Shown piece after piece: positions 48,994 to 56,637 of a stretch of DNA of 64,000 nucleotides. Below the pieces are notes generated by a model. That model saw nothing but the letters and a program-made list of their open reading frames with translations, ran no database searches and was not told where the DNA came from. This DNA comes from an uncultured Clostridia bacterium (lineage in GTDB: Bacteria > Bacillota > Clostridia > Oscillospirales > Ruminococcaceae): NCBI GenBank assembly GCA_947625155.1, contig CANQNG010000004.1:62001-126000 (forward strand). Reading direction: 5' to 3'. A program made the translations under genes and the position numbers. Each line of letters begins with the position of its first letter. The stretch's first letter is position 1.

Positions 48994-50103
48994 ATGTACA
49001 ATATTCTGACACTCAACAAGATCGCTGCCTGCGGTACGGAGAAATTCGACAAGGCAAAGTACACGGTATCGGATTCCGTGGAGGACCCGACCGGTATTCT
49101 GGTACGCTCCGCTGTGATGCATGACATGACATTCGGTGCAGACCTGCTTGCTATCGGCAGAGCAGGTGCGGGCACAAATAATATCCCAGTTGACAAGTGC
49201 GCAGAGCAGGGCATCGTTGTATTCAACACCCCCGGTGCCAATGCCAATGCCGTCAAGGAACTGGTGCTTGCCGGGCTGTTCCTGTCCTCCCGTAAGGTGA
49301 CAAAGGCTGTTGCATGGGCAGCAGATCTGAAGGACACCGAGGAAATGAACGTGGCAAAGCAGGTCGAAAAGGGCAAGAGCCAGTTTGCAGGTCCGGAAGT
49401 ACTGGGCAAGACACTTGGTGTCATTGGTCTGGGTGCGATCGGGCGCAAGGTAGCAGAGGCTGCTGCTGCACTGGGTATGACGGTCATCGGTACGGATCCG
49501 TTCCTGAGTGAGGCTGCTGCTGCGGAGATCGCTCCGTTCTGCAAAGTCGTTGCGACCAAGGAAGAAGTCTATGCTGCTGCGGATTATATCACGCTCCATG
49601 TACCGTGCAATGCGGATACCAAGGGCTTTATGAATGCCGCTGTATTTGCACAGCTCAAGGACGGTGCAAGGATCCTGAACTTCGCAAGAGGTGAGCTGGT
49701 GAACGATACTGATCTCGAGGCTGCGCTGGCATCCGGCAAGGTCGCTTGCTATGTGACCGATTTCCCGAATGCCAAGACCGTTGCGATGGACGGTGTCGTG
49801 GCTATCCCGCATCTGGGCGCATCTACGCCCGAATCTGAGGACAACTGCGCTAAAATGGCAGCCGATGAGCTGATCGACTACATCGAGAACGGCAATATCC
49901 GGAACAGTGTCAACTTCCCGAACGTTTCCTGCGATGCTGCCGGAAGAAAGGTCTGTGTCCTGTTCAAAGAGGGTGCAGACGTGACCGGTGCATGCTGCTC
50001 CGGCGTGAAGAAGGGCTTCGGCTATGCGATCTTCACAGGGAATGCCGATGCAGATGCCCTTGCTGCCAAGGATGGCGTGATCAAGGTAAGAGTGATCGGC
50101 TGA
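48994..50103 (+). CDS. serA: D-3-phosphoglycerate dehydrogenase
   Basis: SerA catalyses the first step of serine synthesis. The 369-residue product has the D-2-hydroxyacid dehydrogenase fold: RAGAGTNNIPV, the NAD motif GVIGLGAIGRKVAEAA (about 141-156), the LHVPCNADTKGFMN stretch and PHLGASTPESEDNCAKMA with the catalytic His. It is shorter than the long-form enzymes and carries only a small C-terminal segment rather than a complete ACT domain. AAGGAGG lies before the ATG. Ends at a clear terminator. Confidence 0.96.
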   Translation: MYNILTLNKIAACGTEKFDKAKYTVSDSVEDPTGILVRSAVMHDMTFGADLLAIGRAGAGTNNIPVDKCAEQGIVVFNTPGANANAVKELVLAGLFLSSRKVTKAVAWAADLKDTEEMNVAKQVEKGKSQFAGPEVLGKTLGVIGLGAIGRKVAEAAAALGMTVIGTDPFLSEAAAAEIAPFCKVVATKEEVYAAADYITLHVPCNADTKGFMNAAVFAQLKDGARILNFARGELVNDTDLEAALASGKVACYVTDFPNAKTVAMDGVVAIPHLGASTPESEDNCAKMAADELIDYIENGNIRNSVNFPNVSCDAAGRKVCVLFKEGADVTGACCSGVKKGFGYAIFTGNADADALAAKDGVIKVRVIG

Positions 50104-50123
50104 ATAGTATGATTTGACTTGTA

Positions 50124-50155
50124 AAAGAGGACACGGCGGTGTCCTCTTTTTTTGC
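50124..50155 (+). terminator. Terminator after serA
   Basis: AAAGAGGACAC (50124-50134) pairs with GTGTCCTCTTT (50139-50149), then TTTTG. Confidence 0.92.
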
Positions 50156-50167
50156 GCTTTCAGTCAT

Positions 50168-50212
50168 GCAAGCCGACCTTTGCAGCTGACTTCACGCTGC
50201 CCCCCATCCCCT
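50168..50212. repeat. Truncated copy of hairpin repeat
   Basis: GCAAGCCGACCTTTGCAGCTGAC, then TTCACGCTGCCCCCCATCCCC. The left arm and the start of the stem are intact, but the right half is replaced by fragments of the other modules. A decayed copy between convergent serA and gpr. Confidence 0.7.
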
Positions 50213-50241
50213 CTAAACTTCACTATCAGTCGTCAGTGTCA

Positions 50242-51090
50242 CTATAGAGCCGCCACATCCGCATAATCCATCTGCGGATGCAGTGCTAAATTGATACCGC
50301 AAGCCAACAGCTGTGCCGCCTGTAAAATAAGCCTGTCCACGTCACGGGGCGTGACCATCATGTCCTGCTTGGTGGGCAGGGGCAGCTTGCCTGTCAGGTC
50401 TTCGGCTATGGTACGCATGCCGATGACGGTCGGTACACCGATACCAATGACCGGGATGCCAAATGTTTCCGCATTCAGGGCTGCCCGGTGATTGGCGACA
50501 CCGCTGCCGGGAGAAATGCCAGTATCAGAGATCTGGATCGTCGTGCCGAGCCTTTCCAGTGAGGAACAGGCAAGCGCATCTACGGCGATCACCGCAGAGG
50601 GCTTGATGCGTTCCGCTACTGCCTGTAGGAGTTCGGCTGTCTCGATGCCCGTCTGCCCCAATACGCCGCCCGCAAGGACACAGACGGGGCGGAGATCTTT
50701 GAGGAATGCTTCATCCTCGTCTGCCAACTCCTGCTTCAGGTGGCGGGTCGCAAGGACTTTTGCGGTCGTGCGAGGTCCGAGGGCATCGGGGGTGATGTCC
50801 ATATTCCCTAACCCGGCGACCAGCACGCAGCCCTCGTCCGGCAGCAGCGGTCGCAGCTCGGCGGCAAGTTCTTGTGCCATGGGTCCGTGGTCGTCCGAAA
50901 AACGGGACAGCGCCTGCCCTTCCAGTGTGATATAGCGCCCCTTTCCCTTTCCGAGGGGTCTGCCGCTTTCGTCGTCGGCAATGTGGATCTCTGTGATGCG
51001 GAAATGCTCGCCCCGCTTGTGCTCTGTGACGCCGGATGGCTTGCGCACGGCGGCAAGGCTTTCCAAGGCAAGGTCAGTTCGGTATTGCAT
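50242..51090 (-). CDS. gpr: GPR spore protease (germination endopeptidase)
   Basis: Gpr degrades the small acid-soluble spore proteins during germination. The 282-residue product begins MQYRTDLALESL, with the autoprocessing region near the N-terminus, then VLVAGLGNMDITPDALGPR, VCVLAGGVLGQTGIE and IAVDALACSSLERLGTTIQISDTGISPGSGV, all conserved in the family. It is slightly shorter than the B. subtilis protein. AAAGGAGAG precedes the ATG. Divergent from rpsT, a neighbourhood often seen in Firmicutes. Confidence 0.96.
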   Translation of the reverse strand: MQYRTDLALESLAAVRKPSGVTEHKRGEHFRITEIHIADDESGRPLGKGKGRYITLEGQALSRFSDDHGPMAQELAAELRPLLPDEGCVLVAGLGNMDITPDALGPRTTAKVLATRHLKQELADEDEAFLKDLRPVCVLAGGVLGQTGIETAELLQAVAERIKPSAVIAVDALACSSLERLGTTIQISDTGISPGSGVANHRAALNAETFGIPVIGIGVPTVIGMRTIAEDLTGKLPLPTKQDMMVTPRDVDRLILQAAQLLACGINLALHPQMDYADVAAL

Positions 51091-51175
51091 GTTCTCTCCT
51101 TTCCTGTTTCCGGAAATTTGTACTAACTGCCGAAAATGTGGAAAACTTTTCAGCAGAAATTCGTGAAAAAATTTC

Positions 51176-51204
51176 TTGCATTTTTCCGGAAAGCGTGGTA
51201 TAAT
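51176..51204 (+). promoter_or_regulatory. Sigma-A promoter of rpsT
   Basis: TTGCAT (51176-51181), spacer TTTTCCGGAAAGCGTGG (17 bp), TATAAT (51199-51204). A single DnaA-box-like TGTGGAAAA lies at 51137-51145 just upstream. Confidence 0.88.
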
Positions 51205-51253
51205 AATAAGAGCTGTAGTAACGGCATACTATGCAGGAACGGTCGTGCCGTCC

Positions 51254-51286
51254 AAAAGCAGAAGTGTCTCACTGCTTTTCTATTTT
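51254..51286 (+). promoter_or_regulatory. Possible attenuator hairpin in rpsT leader
   Basis: AAAAGCAG (51254-51261) pairs with CTGCTTTT (51272-51279), followed by CTATTTTG. It sits midway in a roughly 125-nt leader. Modest stem, so low certainty; S20 is known to control its own synthesis in some bacteria. Confidence 0.35.
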
Positions 51287-51336
51287 GTGCCGATCCAGCG
51301 CTTTTATACGCAAACAAAAGGGAGGTGCGTTCAGGA

Positions 51337-51591
51337 ATGCCGAATATCAGATCTGCCAAGAAAAGAGTCAAGGTAAATAAGACAAAGGCTGCTGCCAATA
51401 AGGCAAGAAAGTCTGAGCTCAAGACCATGATCAAGAAGGCTGAGCTGGCTTGCGCAAACAACGATGCCAACAAGGAGGCTGCTGTCAGAGCTGCCATCAA
51501 GCGTGTCGATCAGGCTTGTGCCAAAAATCTGCTGCACAAGAACAATGCAGCAAGAAAGAAGTCTCATCTGGCAAAGCTTCTCAACGCATAA
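51337..51591 (+). CDS. rpsT: 30S ribosomal protein S20
   Basis: S20 is an all-helical protein binding 16S rRNA in the 30S body. The 84-residue basic product begins MPNIRSAKKRVKVNKTKAAA and ends in ARKKSHLAKLLNA, exactly the family pattern and length. ATG 51337 has GGGAGGTGCG upstream. Encoded alone with its own promoter and a strong terminator. Confidence 0.97.
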   Translation: MPNIRSAKKRVKVNKTKAAANKARKSELKTMIKKAELACANNDANKEAAVRAAIKRVDQACAKNLLHKNNAARKKSHLAKLLNA

Positions 51592-51597
51592 TAAAAA

Positions 51598-51632
51598 CCC
51601 CGCCCCTATCTCACAGGGGCGGGGATCTTTGT
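51598..51632 (+). terminator. Terminator after rpsT
   Basis: CCCCGCCCCT (51598-51607) and AGGGGCGGGG (51615-51624), with A-rich sequence before and ATCTTTGTT after. Its position between convergent genes suits both. Confidence 0.85.
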
Positions 51633-51634
51633 TA

Positions 51635-51865
51635 TCAGCTCATAGAACCAAGCTGTTCCGGTGTCTCATCACCAAGACGGAAGAGCAGCGTGGTCGTCCA
51701 AATGGCTGAGATCGCCACAAGGATATAGACAGCTCTGCTCAGGATCGAACCTGCACCGCCAAACAGCCATGCAACGAGGTCAAATTCAAAGATACCGACC
51801 AGACCCCAGTTGATACCGCCAATGATCAGCAGCGTCAGGAAGATCTTATCCCAGATATGATCCAT
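51635..51865 (-). CDS. DUF378 family small membrane protein
   Basis: This is a 76-residue two-TM protein. The family pattern LLIIGGINWGLVGIFEFDLVAWLFG followed by SRAVYILVAISAIW is clear. Function unknown across bacteria. ATG 51865 is preferred over a longer in-frame start since AGAGGGAAAG is upstream. Convergent with rpsT and divergent from dnaA. Confidence 0.93.
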   Translation of the reverse strand: MDHIWDKIFLTLLIIGGINWGLVGIFEFDLVAWLFGGAGSILSRAVYILVAISAIWTTTLLFRLGDETPEQLGSMS

Positions 51866-52072
51866 ATGCTTTCCCTCTTTTCTGCGAGCCGCTTTTTGCA
51901 AGCCGGCTCGGAATTTTTCCAAACCGTTACATGGCTCACAGAGATAGTATGTGCGTTCCGTTCGGATCTATACTGGAGATCTCTGAGATATTATGAAAAA
52001 AACAACATTGTGTGCGATCATTTACAGTATGCAAAAATTCCGGGTCAGGGCAGGCTTTTGTTGAAAAAAGAC

Positions 52073-52101
52073 TTGCTTTTTTTCGATAAATGTGGTAGAA
52101 T
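52073..52101 (+). promoter_or_regulatory. Sigma-A promoter of dnaA
   Basis: TTGCTT (52073-52078), spacer TTTTTCGATAAATGTGG (17 bp), TAGAAT (52096-52101), 37 bp before the ATG. Confidence 0.82.
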
Positions 52102-52138
52102 AGATAATAGGTAAGATCGTATGAACGGAGGTCGAGAT

Positions 52139-53518
52139 ATGAGATCGTTTGATGAAGTATTTGAACAGATCAAGCACTACATCGCAGAACATGAGCTGAT
52201 TTCTGATGTTGCCTGCAATACATGGATCAGTACCATGGTACCTGTGCGGCTTGACGGTCAGAATGCTGTTTTTCAAGTCGATACCAGCTTTCAGCAGGGC
52301 ATCCTTCTGAATAATTATAAAGCCCTGCTCGAAAATGTGATGAAAGAACTGATGGGTTTCCCGGTCAATCTTGTCGTTGAGGTCGTTGTTCCTGTCAAGG
52401 AAGAGGCGAACAAGAACACGCCTGCTGTGGATCTGTCCGATATCGATGAAAGAAATAAGGAATTGCAGCGAAGTTTTGAATTTGCCGAATATGACTATAC
52501 CTTTGATACCTTTATCGTCGGACGTTCCAATGAATTCGCCTATGCTGCCTGCAAAGCGATCACCACCGATCAGCGTGCCACTTATAATCCGCTGTTCATC
52601 TACGGTCCGTCCGGTCTGGGCAAGACCCACCTCGTGACTGCCATCAAGCATGAGATCTCTCAGCGGGATCCTTCTAAAAATGTCATCTACGTGACAGGGG
52701 AATCTTTCGGCAATGAGCTGATCAAGGCGATCGATAAACGGGATACGTCTGTGTTCCACGACAAATACCGCAATGCCGACGTGCTGATCGTTGACGATAT
52801 CCAGTTCTTCTCCGGCAAAGAGGGCATGCAGGAAGAATTTTTCCACACATTCAACAAGCTGCATTCCGAGGGGAAACAGATCGTGATCACTTCCGATAAG
52901 CCGCCGAGAGATCTGCAGACACTGGAAGAACGGATCCGCAACCGCTTTGAATGGGGATTGATCGCAGACATCAGCGTACCGGATTTTGAGACACGCTATG
53001 CCATTATCCGCCGCAAGGCGGAACTGCTCGATCTGCAGATCCCGGACGAAGTAACTGAATTCATTGCTACCCGTCTGAAAACCAATATCCGCCAGCTAGA
53101 AGGCGCTGTCAAAAAGCTGAAAGCCCTCAAGACCCTTGCCAACAGCCCGCCAACGATCTCCATGGCACAGAGCGTTATCCGGGACATTCTCACGGACGAC
53201 CAGCCCATTCCGATCACGGTGGAAAAGGTCATTGCGGAGGTCGCCAATGTCTATGGCATTTCGCCGGATGATATTCGCTCCAGCAAGCGCACGGCACAGA
53301 TCTCCACTGCCCGCAAGGTAGCTGCCTATGTTGTCCGTGAGGTCACGAACATGCCTCTGACTGTTATCGGCACGGAATTCGGCGGGCGCGATCATTCCAC
53401 GATCGTCTATGCGATCAACAATGTCAATGAGGCTATCAAGAAAGACGAAAATCTCAAGACACTGGTGGATGATATTATCAAGGACATCCGGGAAAAGAAT
53501 CCGCAGCCTGCCAACTAA
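52139..53518 (+). CDS. dnaA: Chromosomal replication initiator DnaA
   Basis: DnaA binds oriC and opens the duplex. The 459-residue product has domain I (about 1-80), a short linker and the AAA+ domain with Walker A GPSGLGKTH and Walker B VLIVDDIQF. The C-terminal DNA-binding domain carries the signature GGRDHSTIVYA. ATG 52139 is preferred to 52121 because GGAGG (52127-52131) is correctly spaced for it. The origin lies directly downstream. Confidence 0.98.
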   Translation: MRSFDEVFEQIKHYIAEHELISDVACNTWISTMVPVRLDGQNAVFQVDTSFQQGILLNNYKALLENVMKELMGFPVNLVVEVVVPVKEEANKNTPAVDLSDIDERNKELQRSFEFAEYDYTFDTFIVGRSNEFAYAACKAITTDQRATYNPLFIYGPSGLGKTHLVTAIKHEISQRDPSKNVIYVTGESFGNELIKAIDKRDTSVFHDKYRNADVLIVDDIQFFSGKEGMQEEFFHTFNKLHSEGKQIVITSDKPPRDLQTLEERIRNRFEWGLIADISVPDFETRYAIIRRKAELLDLQIPDEVTEFIATRLKTNIRQLEGAVKKLKALKTLANSPPTISMAQSVIRDILTDDQPIPITVEKVIAEVANVYGISPDDIRSSKRTAQISTARKVAAYVVREVTNMPLTVIGTEFGGRDHSTIVYAINNVNEAIKKDENLKTLVDDIIKDIREKNPQPAN

Positions 53519-53976
53519 GTTTTCCACAGCACTGTGGAAAACTCTGTGAAAAAATAATTTCAAACAGTTTTCCACCTACTTTTCAACACACCGTTGAAAA
53601 GTAGGTGAATAGGTTTTGTAAGCTGTTTCCGGGCATTTACAGTGTGTGGGACTGATCTCCACTTTTTCCGTGCCTGTCCATTCAACAGTACTTTGTGTGT
53701 TGAAATGTGTCGGAACAGTTTTCCACAAAAATTTCAAGAATTTTTCCCTTTCCACTCCACAGCGATCCCACTTTTTCACAGCGGCATGCACCGTGAGATA
53801 GTTTGTCCACTTTTCCACAACAGCTCCACAGGAGCATTGTAGAAAAAAATTTCCCAGTATCCTGCGGTATCTGCATGATCTCAACATTTTCACAGCCCCT
53901 ACTACTACTACTATTTTTTTCTTTCTTATGTTTATATATTAAAAAGCAAAAAAGACCAGTCTGATACAAGTACGCT
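53519..53976. other. oriC: DnaA boxes, TAG-trinucleotide run and AT-rich unwinding region
   Basis: This is the 509-bp gap between dnaA and dnaN. TTTTCCACA-type boxes lie at 53520-53528, 53533-53541 (reverse, forming a palindrome with the first), 53545-53553 (reverse), 53719-53727, 53772-53780, 53811-53819 and 53886-53894 (ATTTTCACA). A related palindrome CCTACTTTTCAAC...GTTGAAAAGTAGG lies at 53575-53605. TACTACTACTACTA (53900-53913), which is TAG repeats on the other strand, fits the DnaA-trio element. It is followed by an AT-rich stretch to 53953 that would be the unwinding site. The layout is the standard Firmicutes dnaA-dnaN origin. Confidence 0.9.
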
Positions 53977-54027
53977 GTGGAGAAACCGATGCCGTATGCC
54001 TATTATTTGCCAAAAGGAGAATTTGCC

Positions 54028-55131
54028 ATGCAATTTACATGTAATAAAATGGATCTGTGTAATGCGATCACGCATGTATCCAAAGGTGTTTCAGTCAGAT
54101 CCACCATCCCTGCACTGGAGGGCATCTGTTTGCAGATGGAGCCGGGTGCTGTGACATTAACAGGCTATGATCTGGAGATCGGTATCCGTACTTCGATCAC
54201 TGCGGACTGTGAGGACACCTTTTCCTGCGTGCTGAATGCACGGCTGTTCAGTGAGATGTCCCGGCGCATGATCGGTGAACAGATCACCTTTTCCATAGAT
54301 GAGAAATTAAATGCTGTGATCTCTTCTGCGGATACCCGCTACCGCATCTCTGCGATGAGTGCGGAGGAATTTCCCGAACTGCCGGTCGTGGATACGACGG
54401 CAAGCACGGCAGTTTCCCAACAGATGCTGCGCTCGATGATCCAGCAGTCCAGTTTTGCGGCTTCGGTCAAGGAGGATAAACCCATTCTGACCGGGGAACT
54501 GTTTGAGTCCGAAAACGGATGCTTCTGCATCGTGGCAATGGACAGATTCCGGCTTGCCCTGCGGCAGGAACCGGTGGAGCATATCGGCAGTTTCCGGTTC
54601 GTCGTGCCGAAAAAGGCGCTCGGCGAGCTGATCACGCTTTTGCAGGATGATCCGGCACAGATGTGTGAATTTGCGACGAACGGCAAGCATATCGTATTCT
54701 GTGTCAACGGCTTTGAGCTGTTCGCAAGGCTGCTGGAAGGACAGTTCCACAACTACCGCAGCAGTATCCCGGCGGAGACTTCCACAACGGTCATCATGAA
54801 TACCCGTGAGCTTGCCAGTTGTGCCGAGCGCTGCTCACTGCTCATCAACGAAAAAAACAAAGCCCCCATGTGCTGCACATTTTCCAACAACAGTGTGGAG
54901 ATCTCGTGTAAGACCGGCATTGGGGAGATCGTGGACCGTGTGTCGGCAGAGATACAGGGCGAGGCGCTGACCATTGGCTTCAGCAACCGCTATCTGCTCG
55001 AGGCACTGCGTGTCTGCGAATGCGACAAGGTCTGCCTGCACATGAGCGGCAGCAACAAGGTCATCAAGATCACACCGCTGGAGGGGGAGAGCTTTGTCTA
55101 TCTCATCATGCCCATCCACATGAAAGGATAA
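54028..55131 (+). CDS. dnaN: DNA polymerase III beta subunit (sliding clamp)
   Basis: DnaN is the ring-shaped processivity clamp. The 367-residue product has three repeated clamp domains. It begins MQFTCNKMDLCNAITHVSKG, has LEGICLQMEPGAVTLTGYDLEIGI in domain I and ends with the VYLIMPIHM pattern equivalent to the C-terminal YV-MPMR of other clamps. AAAGGAGAA precedes ATG 54028; the frame runs up to 53977 without a ribosome site. First gene after oriC. Confidence 0.97.
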   Translation: MQFTCNKMDLCNAITHVSKGVSVRSTIPALEGICLQMEPGAVTLTGYDLEIGIRTSITADCEDTFSCVLNARLFSEMSRRMIGEQITFSIDEKLNAVISSADTRYRISAMSAEEFPELPVVDTTASTAVSQQMLRSMIQQSSFAASVKEDKPILTGELFESENGCFCIVAMDRFRLALRQEPVEHIGSFRFVVPKKALGELITLLQDDPAQMCEFATNGKHIVFCVNGFELFARLLEGQFHNYRSSIPAETSTTVIMNTRELASCAERCSLLINEKNKAPMCCTFSNNSVEISCKTGIGEIVDRVSAEIQGEALTIGFSNRYLLEALRVCECDKVCLHMSGSNKVIKITPLEGESFVYLIMPIHMKG

Positions 55132-55134
55132 GAG

Positions 55135-55347
55135 ATGCAGCAGGAAAAAGTACGTATCACCACGGAATTCATTCGGCTGGATGCGCTCCTGAAATTTGCG
55201 GGGCTGTGCGATACCGGCGGTTTTGCCAAAGCCCTTGTCCAGCAGGGGCAGGTCAAGGTCAACGGTGAGGTCTGCACCATGCGGGGAAAAAAGCTCCGCC
55301 CGGGGGATGTGGTCGAGGTCGATCAGTTCCGGGTCGAGGTCTGCTGA
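55135..55347 (+). CDS. S4-domain RNA-binding protein (YaaA/RlbA-like)
   Basis: This is a 70-residue single S4 domain protein, as commonly encoded between dnaN and recF in Firmicutes. [34 protein letters not shown] is the S4 fold, and [10 protein letters not shown] completes it. It begins 3 bp after dnaN and ends immediately before the recF ATG, so all three are one operon. Probably binds ribosomal RNA; precise role unknown. Confidence 0.92.
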   Translation: MQQEKVRITTEFIRLDALLKFAGLCDTGGFAKALVQQGQVKVNGEVCTMRGKKLRPGDVVEVDQFRVEVC

Positions 55348-56490
55348 ATGTATATCACATCCTTTGCGGCGGATGGCTTCCGGAACCTGCATGCGGTGCG
55401 GTTCGTTCCGGATGCCCGTTTCAATCTCATAACGGGGGACAATGCGCAGGGCAAGACCAATCTGCTCGATGCGATCTGGCTGATGACCGGATGCCGGAAT
55501 TTCCACGGGGCGCAGGAAAGACATTATCTTGGCTTCGATGCGGATCTTTTCCACTGTGATATGCGGTTTGATGACGGCAGACGGGAACAGAGGATCACGT
55601 ATGCGGTGGAGAGAAGCAGCCGGAAAAAGCGGCATATCACCATCAACGGTGTCGAGGTGCAGAAAACGGGCGGTCTGTTCGAGACGTTCCACTGTGTGGC
55701 ATTTTCCCCGGCGGATATGGAGATCGTCAAGGGAAAAGGCGCACCCGAACGGCGGCGGGCATTCATGGATCTGTGTGCCTGTCAGCTGCACCCGGCAAGC
55801 ATGAAGTACGTCAGTCAGGCACAATTGCTGCTGGCACAGCGGAATGCCGGTATCCAGAATATCAACCGGCATAGGATCCGCAGGGAAGATGTGACGATGT
55901 GGGACGCACAGCTGGCGCAGGCAGGGGCATGGATCTCCTGTATGCGGGCTGCCTATGTGCGCAGCATCGCACCGCTTTGTGCGGAGCTGTACGGCATCAT
56001 GACGGGCGGGAGAGAAGTGCTTTCGGTGGAGTACCGGAGCGCTGTATATGGAGATGAAACGCTGCCGGAACGTCCTGTGCCGGAGCTGGCAGAGATCTAC
56101 CGGAACAAACTCAAAGAGCATGTGGAAGAGGACTTGAAAGCAGGCTTCACGACCAAGGGCGTGCAGCGGGATGAAATGCACCTGACGATCAACGGGAGAC
56201 CCGTCCGCATTTTCGGTTCGCAGGGGCAGTGCAAAAGCACGGCACTTGTGCTGAAATTGGCGCAGGCGCATTTGTATGATCAGCGGATGCAGCGTTCTCC
56301 GGTGGTATTGCTCGATGATGTGATGGGGGAACTGGACGAACGGCGGCAGAAGCTGATCTATGACATGGTATCGGATATGCAGGTGTTTATCACACTGTGT
56401 CACCCGTCCTCTTTGCAGATCGAACAAAAGGGAAAGACCTTTCACATGCAGGCGGGGATGTTGGAAGAAATTCACGGAGAAAGCTGTTGA
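55348..56490 (+). CDS. recF: DNA replication and repair protein RecF
   Basis: RecF is an SMC-like ATPase that helps load RecA at gaps. The 380-residue product has Walker A GDNAQGKTN near residue 30, the KKRHITINGVEV strand and ERRRAFMDL. The ABC signature GSQGQCKS at 290-297, where most RecF proteins have GSQGQQR, precedes Walker B VVLLDDVMGELD. The signature change from Q-R to C-K is unusual. Directly abuts the S4 gene. Confidence 0.96.
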   Translation: MYITSFAADGFRNLHAVRFVPDARFNLITGDNAQGKTNLLDAIWLMTGCRNFHGAQERHYLGFDADLFHCDMRFDDGRREQRITYAVERSSRKKRHITINGVEVQKTGGLFETFHCVAFSPADMEIVKGKGAPERRRAFMDLCACQLHPASMKYVSQAQLLLAQRNAGIQNINRHRIRREDVTMWDAQLAQAGAWISCMRAAYVRSIAPLCAELYGIMTGGREVLSVEYRSAVYGDETLPERPVPELAEIYRNKLKEHVEEDLKAGFTTKGVQRDEMHLTINGRPVRIFGSQGQCKSTALVLKLAQAHLYDQRMQRSPVVLLDDVMGELDERRQKLIYDMVSDMQVFITLCHPSSLQIEQKGKTFHMQAGMLEEIHGESC

Positions 56491-56550
56491 AAAAGTGGAA
56501 ATATGGGCAGCTATCCTGAAATACGGGAAATGATCACACTGCCTTTACAC

Positions 56551-56580
56551 AGGTTTTCCACACTGACTGTGGAAAACCTT
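56551..56580. repeat. DnaA-box palindrome downstream of recF
   Basis: AGGTTTTCCACA (56551-56562) and TGTGGAAAACCT (56568-56579) are perfect inverted arms around CTGAC. Each arm contains the same TTTTCCACA as the oriC boxes. It could be a DnaA-binding site or a terminator-like hairpin. Confidence 0.75.
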
Positions 56581-56637
56581 GTTGAAATACAGTTTTGTAT
56601 AGATCGAAACAATGACTTCAGCCTGTGAGGTGAGGAA

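Noticed and set aside
47860..49812. Minus-strand open frame of 650 codons opposite serC-serA
   Set aside because: Shadow of two clear enzymes; composition (His, Arg, Cys rich) is typical of antisense translation.
54835..56475. Minus-strand open frame of 546 codons opposite dnaN-recF
   Set aside because: Antisense to genes with full family motifs; no start signal.
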